Source: Dendrophyllia cribrosa
Taxonomy: Eukaryota; Cnidaria; Anthozoa; Scleractinia; Dendrophylliidae
DNA length: 64,000 nt
Direction of reading: 5' to 3'
Assembly: GCA_024195265.1 (NCBI GenBank)
Contig: JAJLRJ010000011.1
Coordinates: forward strand, 24,416,527-24,480,526
The position numbers and the translations under genes are program-made. This document shows positions 10,263-20,665 of this stretch, one piece after another; position 1 is the stretch's first letter, and every line of letters begins with the position of its first letter. The notes beneath the pieces were generated by a model that was given only the letters and a program-made list of their open reading frames with translations, was not told where the DNA came from and searched no databases.

Positions 10263-12395
10263 GAGAACTCTCCCGACCCTGGACAAATATGTGAGAGCTT
10301 CTCGCCCCTAGAGGCGGAACTTCGAGCGCGTAGCCGAAGAACTACGTGGGCAACGTTGTCGGGAGACGTAAGCCCAGGGGAAATGCCAGTGATCGTACAA
10401 GAAGATATTATAGCTGAAGTAAACAGGATCATATCTGGGGACTCCGGAGATATTCAGAACCTCCTATTCAGGGATCCTTCGAGTTTCAAGGCGGGGGCTT
10501 TACATAATCATCTCCCTTTATGGGATGCGATATTAGCTGGAAACTCGGATAAAGCGCGCATTATTGGATGGCTAGCCAATGGTGTCGATATTAGATCTTT
10601 TATGAGGCCGTTTAAAGGGTGTTTTAAAGGTGTCATGTTCGATTCTCCAATGCCACCACGTAAGGTTTTCAAGAACCATCCAGTGTGTAAGCAGTTCGCG
10701 GAATTTATAACGCAGTCCTTACTGCAGCGGATATCTACCGGCGCGGTACGTGTGTGGGGTGAAGTGGCTAAAGTGACACCCCCCCTGGCTTGTTCTCCCC
10801 CTTACAGTTGAGCCGAACAAGCCTAGGCTATGTGTGGACGCAAGATTTTTGAACCTCTGGATGAAGAACACACCCTTTTCCCTCGAAACACTTGCCTTGG
10901 TTCCCCGATTTGCCTATCAGAACAGCCATTTTTCTAAAATAGACGACAAATCGGGATACGACCATATATTACTATCTGCTGACTCGCAACAGTTTTTTGG
11001 TGTGGAATGGAGGGGTTGGTACCTAGTTGCAGCCACTCTTCCCTTTGGTTGGAAAAACTCTCCGTTTGTCTATCAGACGGTGGGTCTGGGCCCTACTAGC
11101 TATTTCCGGAGCCTGGGAATCACCGGATCCCTGTATATTGATGACAGGCTAGTTGGAGAGATCTTTGCCCTGGAAGGTCATTGGTCTCGACCGATTGAGT
11201 TGAGGGGCCACGAATACAGTCATCAAGCAGCGTTAGCAGCTCTCTATGTGGTCTGCACAGTTTTAATCAACCTGGGATATTTTCTGGGTCTAAGCAAATG
11301 CATCTTGTCCCCCTCGACGCGCTTAACCTTCTTGGGAATGGTCATTGATACAAGCAGTTTGGCGTTCCTGGTGCCAAAGGAAAAGAGAATCAAGTTTGCT
11401 GAGCTACGCGAGTCTGTTCTGTCCAGAGTATCTACTATTCCGCTCAAGTCAATCCAGAAATTAATGGGAAAATGCATATACTTTTCCCTGGCGTTCCCTG
11501 GCGCTAAGTTTTATATCAGGGAAATGGGTGCAGCCATTGGCCAGGCTTCTAGAGGTGGAGAAGTCACCCTTTCACCACCGCTAAGGGAAGAGATTGAGTT
11601 TTGGCGGTTCCTTGATGACTGGCAGGAAGTTATTCCTTGGATCCATGAACGCCATGAGTCCATGTCTCTGTTAACTGATGCCTCGGCTTTTCGTTGGGCA
11701 GCCATCTTTCATCAACATCCAACTGACTCTAGTGTCGGTGACTACTGGGAGAGCGACTTGATGAACGAACATATCAACGTTAAGGAAATGCATGCGGTTC
11801 TCAAAGCTCTGGAATGTCTCCCTCCCAGTGTTAGAGACTGTAGGGTGGACATACAAGTCGACAATCAGGCTACGATTAACGCTTGGCAAGGTCGCGGGCC
11901 CAGGTCCTTAAAACCATGCTTAAAGCCATGCTATCTCCACGGTGCTGGGACATTGTGCAGACTGTCTTTGGTGGATCGAAGGGGCACACAATGGATCTTA
12001 TGGCGCTCGACTCGAATGCCCAGCACGATCGCGCAGGTATTCGCTTACCCCACTTTACGCCTTTCCCCACCCCAGGGTCGGCGGGTGTAAACGTTTTTAG
12101 CCAGGATTTGTCATCTTGTGATGGTACGATCACAAACGCCTACGCCTTCCCGCCATTCGTATTGATTGGTCCTCTCCTGCGTTTCCTACGTTCTCAGCGT
12201 GCAACAGTCACTCTGGTGGTGCCGGAACCCTCTCTTCTCCCTCCTTGGTGGCCAATGATCAATGCCATGGCCAGAAGAAGAGTACTCATTGCGCCCCTGG
12301 GTTGTACAGATGCGGTTCTTTTCCCGTCCAAGGCTGGTTTTGTGCCAAAGGCAGTTAATTATCCTCTCTGGACTTTCCGGGTGGGAGAGCTTTGA
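10263..12395 (+). pseudogene. DIRS-type reverse transcriptase / RNase H, frameshifted
   Basis: Copies element RNA into cDNA. The open frame starts directly after an acceptor (TCATTTGTTATAG|GAG) with no ATG nearby, phase 0. The N-terminal segment runs to about 10,785, where a C-run shifts frame. The RT core then follows with KIDDKSGYDHI (first catalytic Asp) and LYIDDRL (the YIDD box). RNase H has LLTDASAFRWAA, KEMHAVLKAL and IQVDNQATINAW. Near 11,900 another shift leads into the conserved C-terminal region (RAGIRLPHFTPFPTPGSAG...). Flanked by gag and the recombinase in the usual DIRS order. Two shifts make it a pseudogene here. Confidence 0.85.
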
Positions 12396-12436
12396 CTGCT
12401 AGGTTATGACTTCCCTCGTTTATTATCTCCTTTTAG

Positions 12437-13774
12437 CCCCTTCCGCTGGTGCCAAAGATCTTTGTGGCTTCCGTGGCATGTCCATCTTGTTCCTATTCGA
12501 ATGACAAAGACTTTCGATTTTGCCAGAGATGTGGGTACAAACGTCGGGAGCTCACACCCCACCGTGAAACCATGGGAACTTCTGGGTCTCCTGTCGATAT
12601 GGACGCCATTAAAAGACGACGGCAAGCTTTATTGGTGAAAACGGAATGCACTCCTTATTCGAAACAAAGGTCGTCTTTAGAAAAAGAAATGATGCAATTT
12701 CTTGCACAAGCTACGCCGGTAAGAGACATTACGACTGCTACTCCTGATGATGTTGTTAATTTCCTCATTTGGAAAGACAGGACTGGGAAAACTGTGGTGC
12801 ACGCTGACACTTGTGTTTATGCTGGTCTCAAATCCAAAGGAGGTTGCCAGTGCCCGAAGCGCCTAGCTTTTGGTACAGTGGACTCGCTGATCGGGAAGCT
12901 TAGATCCATATTCTCCGAGTGGGGTAGAACTCTCGATGATATCGCATTCCCGGGTTATGGTAACCCGGCGGCCTCTCGGAAAGTTAAATCCTACCTAACG
13001 GCGGTACGAGAAGAGCAACTTCAGGCCGGAATAGTTCCCTCTCAGGCAGAGCCACTGTTTTTACGAGACTTGGCAGCTCTTGCACAAGAGATTTTAAGAC
13101 GGTTGAAGGACACCAATACGTCCCCAATTCAGCTTTATGTTTGCGCTAGAGACCAAGCTTTCTTCAAGACTCAGTTTTTCGCGGGCGACAGGGCCGGTGA
13201 TTTAAGTCGAACGAAAACTAGAGAACTTCTCTATTTTCCTGGGAAAGATGGTATCTTGTTTAACCACACGCTTACAAAGTCCTTACGGGATGGTACCGTT
13301 AATATGTTTGCCCTCAAGCGCTATAAGGATCCAGCGTTATGCCCGATTACCGGAATTGAAACTTATATAAAACTGTGTGACTTGCTCCATGTCCCTATCA
13401 GACAAGGTTTTCTCTTTAGAGCAACGAATAGAACTGGTGATGTTACAGATCAGTCGTTCGACTCTGCGGCGGCTCAGGCCCGTTTGTCTTTCTATGCCCA
13501 ACAACTCCCTGGGACTTTTAGCAACCGGCGGGTGACTCTGCATGGCATGCGCAGTGGTTGTGCTGTTTCCCTTGCGCTAGCAGGTGTACCATTAGAGTCT
13601 ATTATGGCCCATGTTGGCTGGTGGAAGACCGCGGAAACTGCGAAACATTATCTTAAGATGAACCAAGTGATGGCTCCGGGAGGAATAAGCGATATTTTGG
13701 CTTGCCTCGCTTTGGACTTAAGTGAGGCTTACCAGAAACAAAACTCTTTAACACATTTCACCCAAGCGTTCTAA
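12437..13774 (+). CDS. DIRS-type tyrosine recombinase, intact frame
   Basis: Integrates the circular cDNA by site-specific recombination. The N-terminal part has a zinc ribbon (CPSC...FCQRCG). The catalytic Arg lies in GDRAGDLSRTK, the HxxR box in LHGMRSG, a conserved His/Trp in AHVGWWKT, and the nucleophile Tyr in KHYLKM. The frame is open for 445 residues from a splice acceptor (CCTTTTAG|CCC, phase 0). There is no ATG before the zinc ribbon, only a GTG at 12449, so a start from an upstream spliced exon is likely; the leader ending at 8783 is in the right phase. The next ATG (12571) would discard the zinc ribbon. Best preserved gene of the element. Confidence 0.85.
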   Translation, partial: PLPLVPKIFVASVACPSCSYSNDKDFRFCQRCGYKRRELTPHRETMGTSGSPVDMDAIKRRRQALLVKTECTPYSKQRSSLEKEMMQFLAQATPVRDITTATPDDVVNFLIWKDRTGKTVVHADTCVYAGLKSKGGCQCPKRLAFGTVDSLIGKLRSIFSEWGRTLDDIAFPGYGNPAASRKVKSYLTAVREEQLQAGIVPSQAEPLFLRDLAALAQEILRRLKDTNTSPIQLYVCARDQAFFKTQFFAGDRAGDLSRTKTRELLYFPGKDGILFNHTLTKSLRDGTVNMFALKRYKDPALCPITGIETYIKLCDLLHVPIRQGFLFRATNRTGDVTDQSFDSAAAQARLSFYAQQLPGTFSNRRVTLHGMRSGCAVSLALAGVPLESIMAHVGWWKTAETAKHYLKMNQVMAPGGISDILACLALDLSEAYQKQNSLTHFTQAF

Positions 13775-14058
13775 TCTATTATTAAAACCTGAGCTTCATG
13801 TTGCGAAATTCATTTAAATCTGTGTGTAAACTCTAGTGGTAGGGTTTAGGTATATCAAGAATAAAGATCTATTAGTAATGAGATAGAGGGATTGGCTATT
13901 CGGATAAGGTATGGATACGTGGAAGGAATGAGGTATGGGAGGTATATGAGGATGTGGGGATGCTTATTAACGGCACATCCGGTGAAGAAGCGCTGTCAGG
14001 GGTCACTACCCAATACTTAATGCTAATGAGTAAGCAGGGAGGATAATGTACTATTTCA
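13775..14058. other. 3' non-coding region of the DIRS-type element
   Basis: Region after the recombinase stop with no ORF. It leads into the stack of MITEs that fills the element's right end. Confidence 0.4.
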
Positions 14059-14657
14059 ATTAACGTTGTCGGATGAAAGCTTTAAGCCTACAAGCCAAGA
14101 CCGCAAGGTAGTATAGGATTTTTATGAATAAATTCACCATAATCAACAATAGGGAGCTAAAGCAGCTACGACAACAGCACCAAGGATTCTTTCCATAGAA
14201 ACTACTTTGCAGTTCTTCCTATTTGTTTAGTTTGTCTAACGTGACGGGATTGTCCGGGAGCTTAATTTGTAAGGACGGCTTTCAAGTTCAAATGGAAATT
14301 TGATCATTTGACGTTGTTGTTTTGCAGTGAACGGCAAAGAAAGGTACCAAAATGTAAAACGCACGTGCAGAGGCATTGTTTTAGCTAATTAAACCTATTG
14401 TTTTTGCAGTTCTCGCTGCCTCCGCCGTCGTGGCTGCTTAATTATCTTCCCACATAGTCAAATAAAGGAACGCTTCGAGGGCAAGATGATTCGTATCGGT
14501 TTTTGTTTTCTCCTTTAAAAAATGATGCAAACGTCTTTAATACTGTCGCCCATTTTCCGTCGCGCCCGCACTGACAACCGGAATCTAGTATGGTTATTTA
14601 CAACTACCCATACTGCCTTGCGGTCTTGGCTTTGCGCTTTCATCCGACAACGTTAAA
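14059..14657. mobile_element. MITE A with ~60-bp inverted repeats
   Basis: Left end AACGTTGTCGGATGAAAGC mirrors the right end GCTTTCATCCGACAACGTT. Internal blocks also pair (CCAAGACCGCAAGG near 14097 and CCTTGCGGTCTTGG near 14615). No coding capacity. Flanked by TTAA-like bases, but the exact target duplication is unclear. Confidence 0.75.
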
Positions 14658-14839
14658 GGCTGGTTTTCACTAGCGCATAAGCATAAGCACAAGCCAACAT
14701 ACGCAGACTCAGTAACGTGTTATTCATTAGTTCCAATTGTTTGAACAAAACAGAACAATAGGCACTAATGATCAACGTGTTACTGAGTCTGCGTATGTTA
14801 GCTTGTGCTTATGCTTATGCGCTAGTGAAAACCAGCCTT
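14656..14839. mobile_element. MITE B, hairpin with AAGGCTGGTTTTCACTAGCG ends
   Basis: Arms AAGGCTGGTTTTCACTAGCG and its complement enclose a second paired block (AACATACGCAGACTCAGTAA). Nearly the whole element can fold on itself. It abuts MITE A on the left and MITE C on the right. Confidence 0.75.
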
Positions 14840-15038
14840 AATAGGCCATTTCCGAGTTACCTTTAGCCTCTCTATCAAAGCGAGGCTAGGTGCGAAACCT
14901 TTCATATGAAAATGAGTCTTCATTCACATGCAAATAAGTTTTATTTGCATGTGAATGAAAACTCATTTTCATATGAAAGGTTTCGCACCTAGCCTCGCTT
15001 TGATAGAGAGGCTAAAGGCAACTCGGAAATGGCCTATT
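14840..15038. mobile_element. MITE C, near-perfect 199-bp palindrome
   Basis: AATAGGCCATTTCCGAG at the left mirrors CTCGGAAATGGCCTATT at the right, and the arms pair almost base for base to a centre near 14,938. Related arm sequence (TAGCCTCTCTAATAAAGCGA) recurs at 62,013, so this is a dispersed family. Confidence 0.85.
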
Positions 15039-15050
15039 GAAATAGCTGTA

Positions 15051-15842
15051 TGTGGATCTGCATAATAAGAGATGTAATATTCGAAAGTGACGTCATTGCC
15101 GTAGACAATAGGTGTTAGACGGCTTACCCGAGTCAGTAAAGCATGACGTAAGAGTTAACGTATGAGACATTTTAACTGTTTTAGCTGTTCAAACTGTGTT
15201 TTTTGTTCTGCTGTTTTCTATTGTCGATGAAATAATTGTATTGTACAATTGTATTGTACTACAATACGACATACAAAATACAACGTACGACGTATGAGAC
15301 ATTTTGACTGTTTTAGCTGTCTTGACTGTGTTTTTGATCCGCCGATCCGCCGATTGGTTAAAAGCGATTTTCACATCGATTTCAGTTTCCCACCCATCAC
15401 CTTCAAGTTTTAATTTCTTTAACCGTAGCTTCAAAGTTCAAACTTTTAATTATGCGAACTTACACTGAACTAAATTTGCATGAAAAATTAGCACCTCGGA
15501 AAAATAAACAAAGCAACCAATTACATGCGTTAATCAAACAATAAACCCACACTCTGTTTAAGTAAAAATATATTTAATAATAACAAAACGCATTAAGGTT
15601 TCATCAAATCATTATGTCAACAAAAGCTGTTTTATTTAGAACAACTTAAATCCATATACTACACAAATGATAAGGAAATCAAGAACAAAATGTTAGAATG
15701 AAATAGCTTTACGGACGTAGCGCGAATTCACTAACTAACTCTTACGTCATGCTTTACTGACTCGGGTAAGCCGTCTAACACCTATTGTCTACGGCAATGA
15801 CGTCACTTTCGAATATTACATCTCTTATTATGCAGATCCACA
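15051..15842. mobile_element. MITE D, 792 bp, >100-bp inverted repeats, TA duplication
   Basis: Ends TGTGGATCTGCATAATAAGA and complement. The arms pair for over 100 bp (15051-15160 with 15735-15842). Flanking TA at 15049-15050 and 15843-15844 suggests a Tc1/mariner-type duplication. It inserted into the DIRS terminal repeat. No real ORF. Confidence 0.8.
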
Positions 15843-15900
15843 TAAATCCACATGATCCACATGATCCACCCGTCGTAAAACCCCTATTATATATACTACT
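15843..15900 (-). repeat. DIRS-type element right inverted terminal repeat
   Basis: Reverse complement of 8379-8436. Followed by the hexamer GCTACG and then LINE ORF1 sequence. Confidence 0.85.
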
Positions 15901-16256
15901 GCTACGTATTTATTCTGTTTCACCAATTCTTCGCTAAGTTTTGACACCTCTTGCCTGTTCCTTTCCACGCTGTTTTTAAGTTCCGCAACGTCGGAGGTTA
16001 GCTGGAAACGTCTTGATAGAAGCTGTTTCATCGTGCCTTGAACTTCACTGAGTATTTTGTGGATGTCTCCTAAGCTTGGCTCGCTCACTTCCAACTCGGG
16101 TGACGAAGCGGTTTCTTCCGACGGAGACGCCATTACACGTGTGAACTTATGTTCTGGTGAAACTATTTCGTCAAAAGAGCCACGTTCGGTTCTTTTTTTT
16201 GTGTTCGTTTCTAACATTTGAGTTTCGAACGAAAAAACTTTCGAAGTGGCTAACAA
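15901..16256 (-). pseudogene. LINE ORF1, N-terminal coiled coil
   Basis: First part of the ORF1 split by the DIRS-type element. It has an acidic/Ser-rich N-terminus (MASPSEETASSPELE...) and then a heptad-rich coil (DVAELKNSVERNRQEVSKLS) as in L1 ORF1p trimers. The probable true start is the MASPSEE methionine near 16,132; an upstream in-frame Met is at 16,256. It marks the 5' end of the LINE, which abuts the plus-strand RT half at the twin-priming junction. Confidence 0.75.
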
Positions 16257-16262
16257 AAATCC

Positions 16263-19200
16263 TTGATTTTACATATCCGAGAAGAACGGATTGCGGAGCT
16301 CAACAAACACGTCCGTTCATCACGAGGCCCAGACTCCGAATTCAAAACTAAAACTTTAAAAACTAAACTATCTAAATTATCAGAGGACCAAAGGGATGTA
16401 ATCGAAGGAAAATTAACTTTGGAAGAGTGTCGGAAGGCCTTGATGAGTCTCCGGTGCGGAAAGTCACCCGGTGAAGACGGTTTTACTGTAGAATTCTACA
16501 AATTCTTCTTTGAATTATTGGGCCGAGAATTTCTTGACAGTATTAACGCCTCATACGACCAAAATGAATTAAGTATTTCTCAACGCAGAGGGGTAATCAC
16601 ACTTATCCCAAAAGAGGATGCAAATTTAAAAGACTTATCAAATTGGCGACCCATCACGCTTCTTAACGTTGATTTTAAAATCGCCTCCAAGGCCATTGCC
16701 ACTAGAATAGAAAAGGTCCTCCCACTACTTATTAATTCCAACCAGACAGGCTTTGTCAAAGGGCGTTACATAGGAGAAAATATCCGTCTAATAAATGACA
16801 TTTTAGAACAGACCAAAGCTCAAGACATCCCTGGAATTTTACTTTTGCTAGATTTCAGGAAAGCCTTTGACACGGTGGAATGGGGATTTATCCAAAACAC
16901 TCTAGATTTATTTAATTTTGGAAGTAATATTAAACAATGGGTGAAGACATTCTACAATAACACCGAGAGCTCTGTTCTTCACAACGGATTCACAACAAAT
17001 TATTTTAAATTATCAAGAGGTGTTAGACAAGGTTGCCCCCTTTCTCCCTACTTGTTTATATTGGGAGCAGAGATCCTTGCAGCAAGGTTAAGACTGGAGA
17101 GGAACATTGAAGGTATTACAATTTTCAAAACAGAGCACAAGATTAGCCAGTTTGCCGATGATACATCTTTATTTCTAAAGAATATTGACTCAATTACCAA
17201 CGCAATTGAAATACTTCGGTTATTTGGAAACATATCTGGACTCAAACTCAATTTAGGAAAAACCAAAGCAATTTCTCAAGCAGTTTAAGGCCTGGGTTTA
17301 AAGTGTGTTCGGAAAATATGGTCGACACTTAATATCTTCACCGAGAAAACCTAGATCAAAATGAAATTTTCCCTGAATGTTAATCTTGATGTTTTCTTTT
17401 GCCTTAACACAAAAGTTTGGTCACGTGACATGTCACGTGATCAAAATTTAAAAATTACGTAAATCGGCGATTTGGTAGCGAATTTTCTTTGTATAGTTAA
17501 ATAAATTAGCTTTTCCGATGGCGGCTTAACATATTTAACCTTCTACGTTTGGAATGATTGTCCTCGAGTCTTTATATTACAGTTATAAATAATTATTGGT
17601 TGAATTTTGGACTGAAAAATGACCTTTGTCCTCATAATTTTTTTTTAAGAGATTAATGGACACTCATTCCAAACGTGAAGGGCTGGAGATATTTAATCTG
17701 CATCAGAAAAGCATTTTAATTTGATGTTTTCTCTTAAACCCGTCACCAATTCGTCAAATATTTGCAATTTTAAGAAAAATGGCCACGTGACATGTCACGT
17801 GACCTATGCCAAAACTTATTATACTTAAAAATGTTAAGGACGATAATATCTTTCTATGTGCCAAATTTCGATTCAGTTCCATTCCATTTGTAAAAGTTAT
17901 TACGAATAAACCGTTTTTTTCCTGGCCAAGGCCCCTGACCCAGGCCTTAAACTACTTGAGTTGGCTAGGATCATGGAGGCATAAGGAAAACAAACCTTTA
18001 GGATTAAATTGGACGAAGGAGCCTGTGCGAGCCCTTGGAATTTTTATTTCGTACAATGAGCAAGAAAATGATAAGAAAAATGTGGCTAAAAAAATCGATA
18101 ATCTGAACATCAAACTAGACATATGGAGAGGGCGCAAACTTTGGTAAGTGCCTCATTGTTAAAACTCTGGGAATTTCACAAATTGTTTATTCAGCATCCA
18201 TGCTTGATATCAGCCCGAATGACACCTCCAGAATTAAGAAGTCTATTTTTAGTTTTATCTGGAACAAGAAACCAGATAAGATCAAACGAAACATTATGTG
18301 TTAGGACTATACAAATGGAGGGCTGCGGGCCCCCGATCCAGATGTTCTATTTAAATCTTTACGGTTATCCTGGATCTCAAGACTATTGATACCTGACGAA
18401 ATCACAACAGAATCTTGGAAAGCAATTCCATCTCATTTTTTCAAGAAGTATTTTATATTGCATTTTATAGGCAAATATTAGCAAATTTTCTGGAACTCAG
18501 AAATTTATATCAACATGACAATGGTCAAGACTTGATTCTCTTTAATAATAAAGATATCCTGATTGATGGGAAAAGTTTCTTTTTACAAAAATGGAAAGAA
18601 AAAGGCGTCACCTCAATTCAAGATATTTTGGACAATGATGGAAAGTTTCTAACATTTCAATCATTTCAGGACAAATTTAAGATCAAATCTAATTTCCTAA
18701 ACTACCTACAGGTTATTTCGGCAATTCCCAAACACTTATTATATAAGGCAAAATCTTTAGACAGGCGAGAAAGCCCTATAGTTGATGCAACAACCTTTTC
18801 CCTGACGCCGTCACAAATCATTGATCTTTACAAAATGAAATGTACGGACTTTTACTGGTTTTACATCAATGGTACTTGCTGCATTGCCACAGGACCCCGA
18901 AAATGGGAAAAAGATCTTAAATCAGGGAATATTGATTGGAAAACCAAATTAAAAAATATTGGTAAAATTTGTTGTGAAAACAGATTACGAGAATTTAATT
19001 TCAAGTTACTCCATAGGTTAACTGTTACTCAGAAAGAACTGCGCATCTATGGTGTAAACAAGGAAAACAGCTGCCCATACTGTAAAGAGCCAGACTCTAT
19101 TCTCCATACCTTCGTTGAATGCCACTACACTCAAACGTTCTATGTTAAAGTTGTTGATTGGTTTAATGCAAAATTCAACTCTTCTTTTTCTCCAACATCC

Positions 19201-19398
19201 CAGGAGAAGTTATTAGGAACAGACCTTATTACTTCAAGAAATAATGAGCTTAAACTTAATTATTGTTTACTATTTGCAAAATACTACCTATTTTATCAGA
19301 AATTGTACTATAAAGACTGTAATATTACTGAATTTGTGGTAAAGTTGGAACAGAAACTTCTTATTGAGAGTCGTCTTAAAAGAAATGTTCTTGTGTGA
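16263..19398 (+). pseudogene. LINE ORF2: reverse transcriptase and C-terminal domain, interrupted
   Basis: RT half of the twin-primed LINE. Motifs in order: KSPGEDGFTVEFYK, WRPITLLNVDFKI, QTGFVKGRYIGEN, LLDFRKAFDTVEW (first Asp), RGVRQGCPLSPYLF, and SQFADDTSLFL (catalytic FADD). At 17,274 a 686-bp MITE interrupts the thumb; coding resumes at 17,963 (WLGSWRHKENKP). Another frame change follows near 18,140, then the C-terminal part (18,415-19,398) with the zinc-knuckle block CPYCKEPDSILHTFVEC. Non-functional. Continues the endonuclease and linker found inverted at 7692-5455. Confidence 0.9.
17275..17960. mobile_element. 686-bp foldback MITE with TT duplication
   Basis: Terminal arms CTCAAG-AGTTTAAGGCCTGGG pair across the element, and inner blocks pair too (CTACGTTTGGAATGATTGTC near 17545 with a complement near 17665). 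Flanked by TT on both sides; one TT restores the RT frame. Both halves carry the same E-box palindrome TCACGTGACATGTCACGTGA or a one-base variant (17421-17440 and 17783-17802). No ORF. Confidence 0.8.
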
Positions 19399-19605
19399 AA
19401 TGCTTAATTTCTGCCTTATAATATATAATATGTCTTGTAAGTAATTATTGTATATTTTTATCAAATGGTTTTGTGTTTCGACCGCTCTATTATTTTATTT
19501 TTTTTATTATTTTTCATTACTTTATTCCTTGTTAGTAGTATTTCCTCCTTTTTATTTTATGTGTTAAAAAACGTAATGTAGTATGACTTATGTAAGGATT
19601 AAAAA

Positions 19606-19665
19606 AAAATATATATATGGAGAGCCAAAATTTCGCCGTTAATTAACAGCGAAATATTGCATCTG

Positions 19666-19702
<37 letters not shown>

Positions 19703-19734
19703 CAATCACAAACTGGAAAATTCGAAAAAAAAAA
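19606..19734 (+). other. LINE tail: A-rich run, ~115 bp extra sequence, second A-run
   Basis: The LINE's own A-rich end at about 19,600-19,610 is followed by unrelated sequence with a (TA)n tract (19,673-19,700). A second A-run at about 19,725-19,735 then runs into the target duplication. Two tails with sequence between suggest 3' transduction from the source locus; inference. Confidence 0.45.
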
Positions 19735-19750
19735 ATGATTTTAAAACGGC
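19735..19750 (+). repeat. 16-bp target-site duplication, right copy
   Basis: Exact repeat of 5439-5454, directly after the A-run that ends the LINE insertion. Beyond it the palindrome array of 4.9-5.4 kb resumes. Confidence 0.85.
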
Positions 19751-20250
19751 TACATAATCCGGGGTCATGTAGCTGCAAAATGACCCCTAGTGTGCGAGCA
19801 CCTTTAAACCTGTGTCAGAAAAGAGAGTCAGTCGAAGCGAAGAAATAAAAAAAGCAAAGTAACGTTATGCAAGTTATGATTTCACCCAAAACGCGATCGC
19901 GATCGTCTTTTGCCCAGTTAGCAAGTTTGGTATTTTTCCGGCCGGATGTTAAAGGAAAACGTTGTTTCTTCTTTTTACACACCTGGAAGTATGTACTTGC
20001 CTTTTTTAAAAATCAGCTAACAAGCTTCTTATTTTCCTATCAAAATACGTTGAATACTTTTCAGAGAAAAACAGTTTTTGCAGTTCCAGGTTCTCTCTTT
20101 TATAACTGAAGACAGTTATATTGCTTTTAACCCAGATAATATATTTTGTTTTTTTTGTTTGTGTAAACGTGCATGATCGATGCCCGCTGTCAATACGAAC
20201 ATTGCCATTTTATATTTACAGACCTGACAACTGTATGACAACTGGCCGGT

Positions 20251-20665
20251 TGTTAAACAATTCAAGTTTTATTTAAACCCGCATAATGGCAAGCAAATTA
20301 CTCCGGTTAAATTGAGATAAATACAGCAGCGCCTTATCTCAAGAAACTATTTGAATTTGTGATAGGAACAACAAACATGAACACAACAGTGGATGGATCA
20401 AGCTGCCCCGGTCTTCTTAAAATATCCCACAGCGGATAAAATCGGGCAGACCTTTGGTTACTGCCTTATTTTGGTTGCGTCGCTGGTCGGAAAACTTGTC
20501 TTGTCTTGAAAACGCCAGCCTTGAGAAAACCGATAAATGTTTTCATCGCAAACATGGCTATGTCTGACCTGTTGTATCCGATGTTCCTTTTTCCGCTCCA
20601 AATAACAGAGTTATACGCGGACTCCTCGATTATCGGTGGCTACCTTGGCCATAGGCCCGTAAACG
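20251..20665 (+). pseudogene. decayed 5' fragment of a class A GPCR
   Basis: Clear nucleotide copy of the start of the intact GPCR at 30,742, including about 120 bp of upstream non-coding DNA. The equivalent ATG is at 20,377. TM1 and TM2 coding (ATGGCTATGTCTGACCTG, then PMFLFPLQIT-like) is recognisable but has frame breaks around 20,410 and 20,500. Similarity stops near 20,665, within the first extracellular loop. A third, shorter copy is at 30,374. It shows local duplication of this receptor family. Confidence 0.8.

Larger units (their letters stand above)
8379..15900 (+). mobile_element. DIRS-type tyrosine-recombinase retrotransposon with inverted terminal repeats
   Basis: A 7.5 kb element bounded by 58-bp inverted terminal repeats (8379-8436 and 15843-15900; the outer end reads AGTAGTATATATAATAGGGG). 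Gene order is gag-like with a zinc knuckle, RT-RNase H, then tyrosine recombinase instead of a DDE integrase, which defines the DIRS group. It lacks long terminal repeats and a protease. The 3' non-coding part is swollen by four short inverted-repeat elements. RT-RNase H has at least two frame breaks, so this copy is probably inactive, although the recombinase frame is intact. Confidence 0.9.
5455..19734. mobile_element. L1-like LINE with twin-priming inversion, carrying nested insertions
   Basis: A single retrotransposition event, later invaded. Read from the left, the minus strand gives the ORF1 and ORF2 endonuclease half, ending at 5455 in the endonuclease-RT linker. At about 16,260 orientation flips, and the plus strand gives the RT and C-terminal half, ending in an A-rich tail before the right duplication. 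That layout (inverted 5' part, then 3' part, then tail, between identical 16-bp direct repeats) is the signature of twin priming. Nested later: a LINE 3' fragment (6292-7119), a DIRS-type element (8379-15900) and a 686-bp MITE (17275-17960). All reading frames are interrupted, so the element is dead. Confidence 0.85.
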
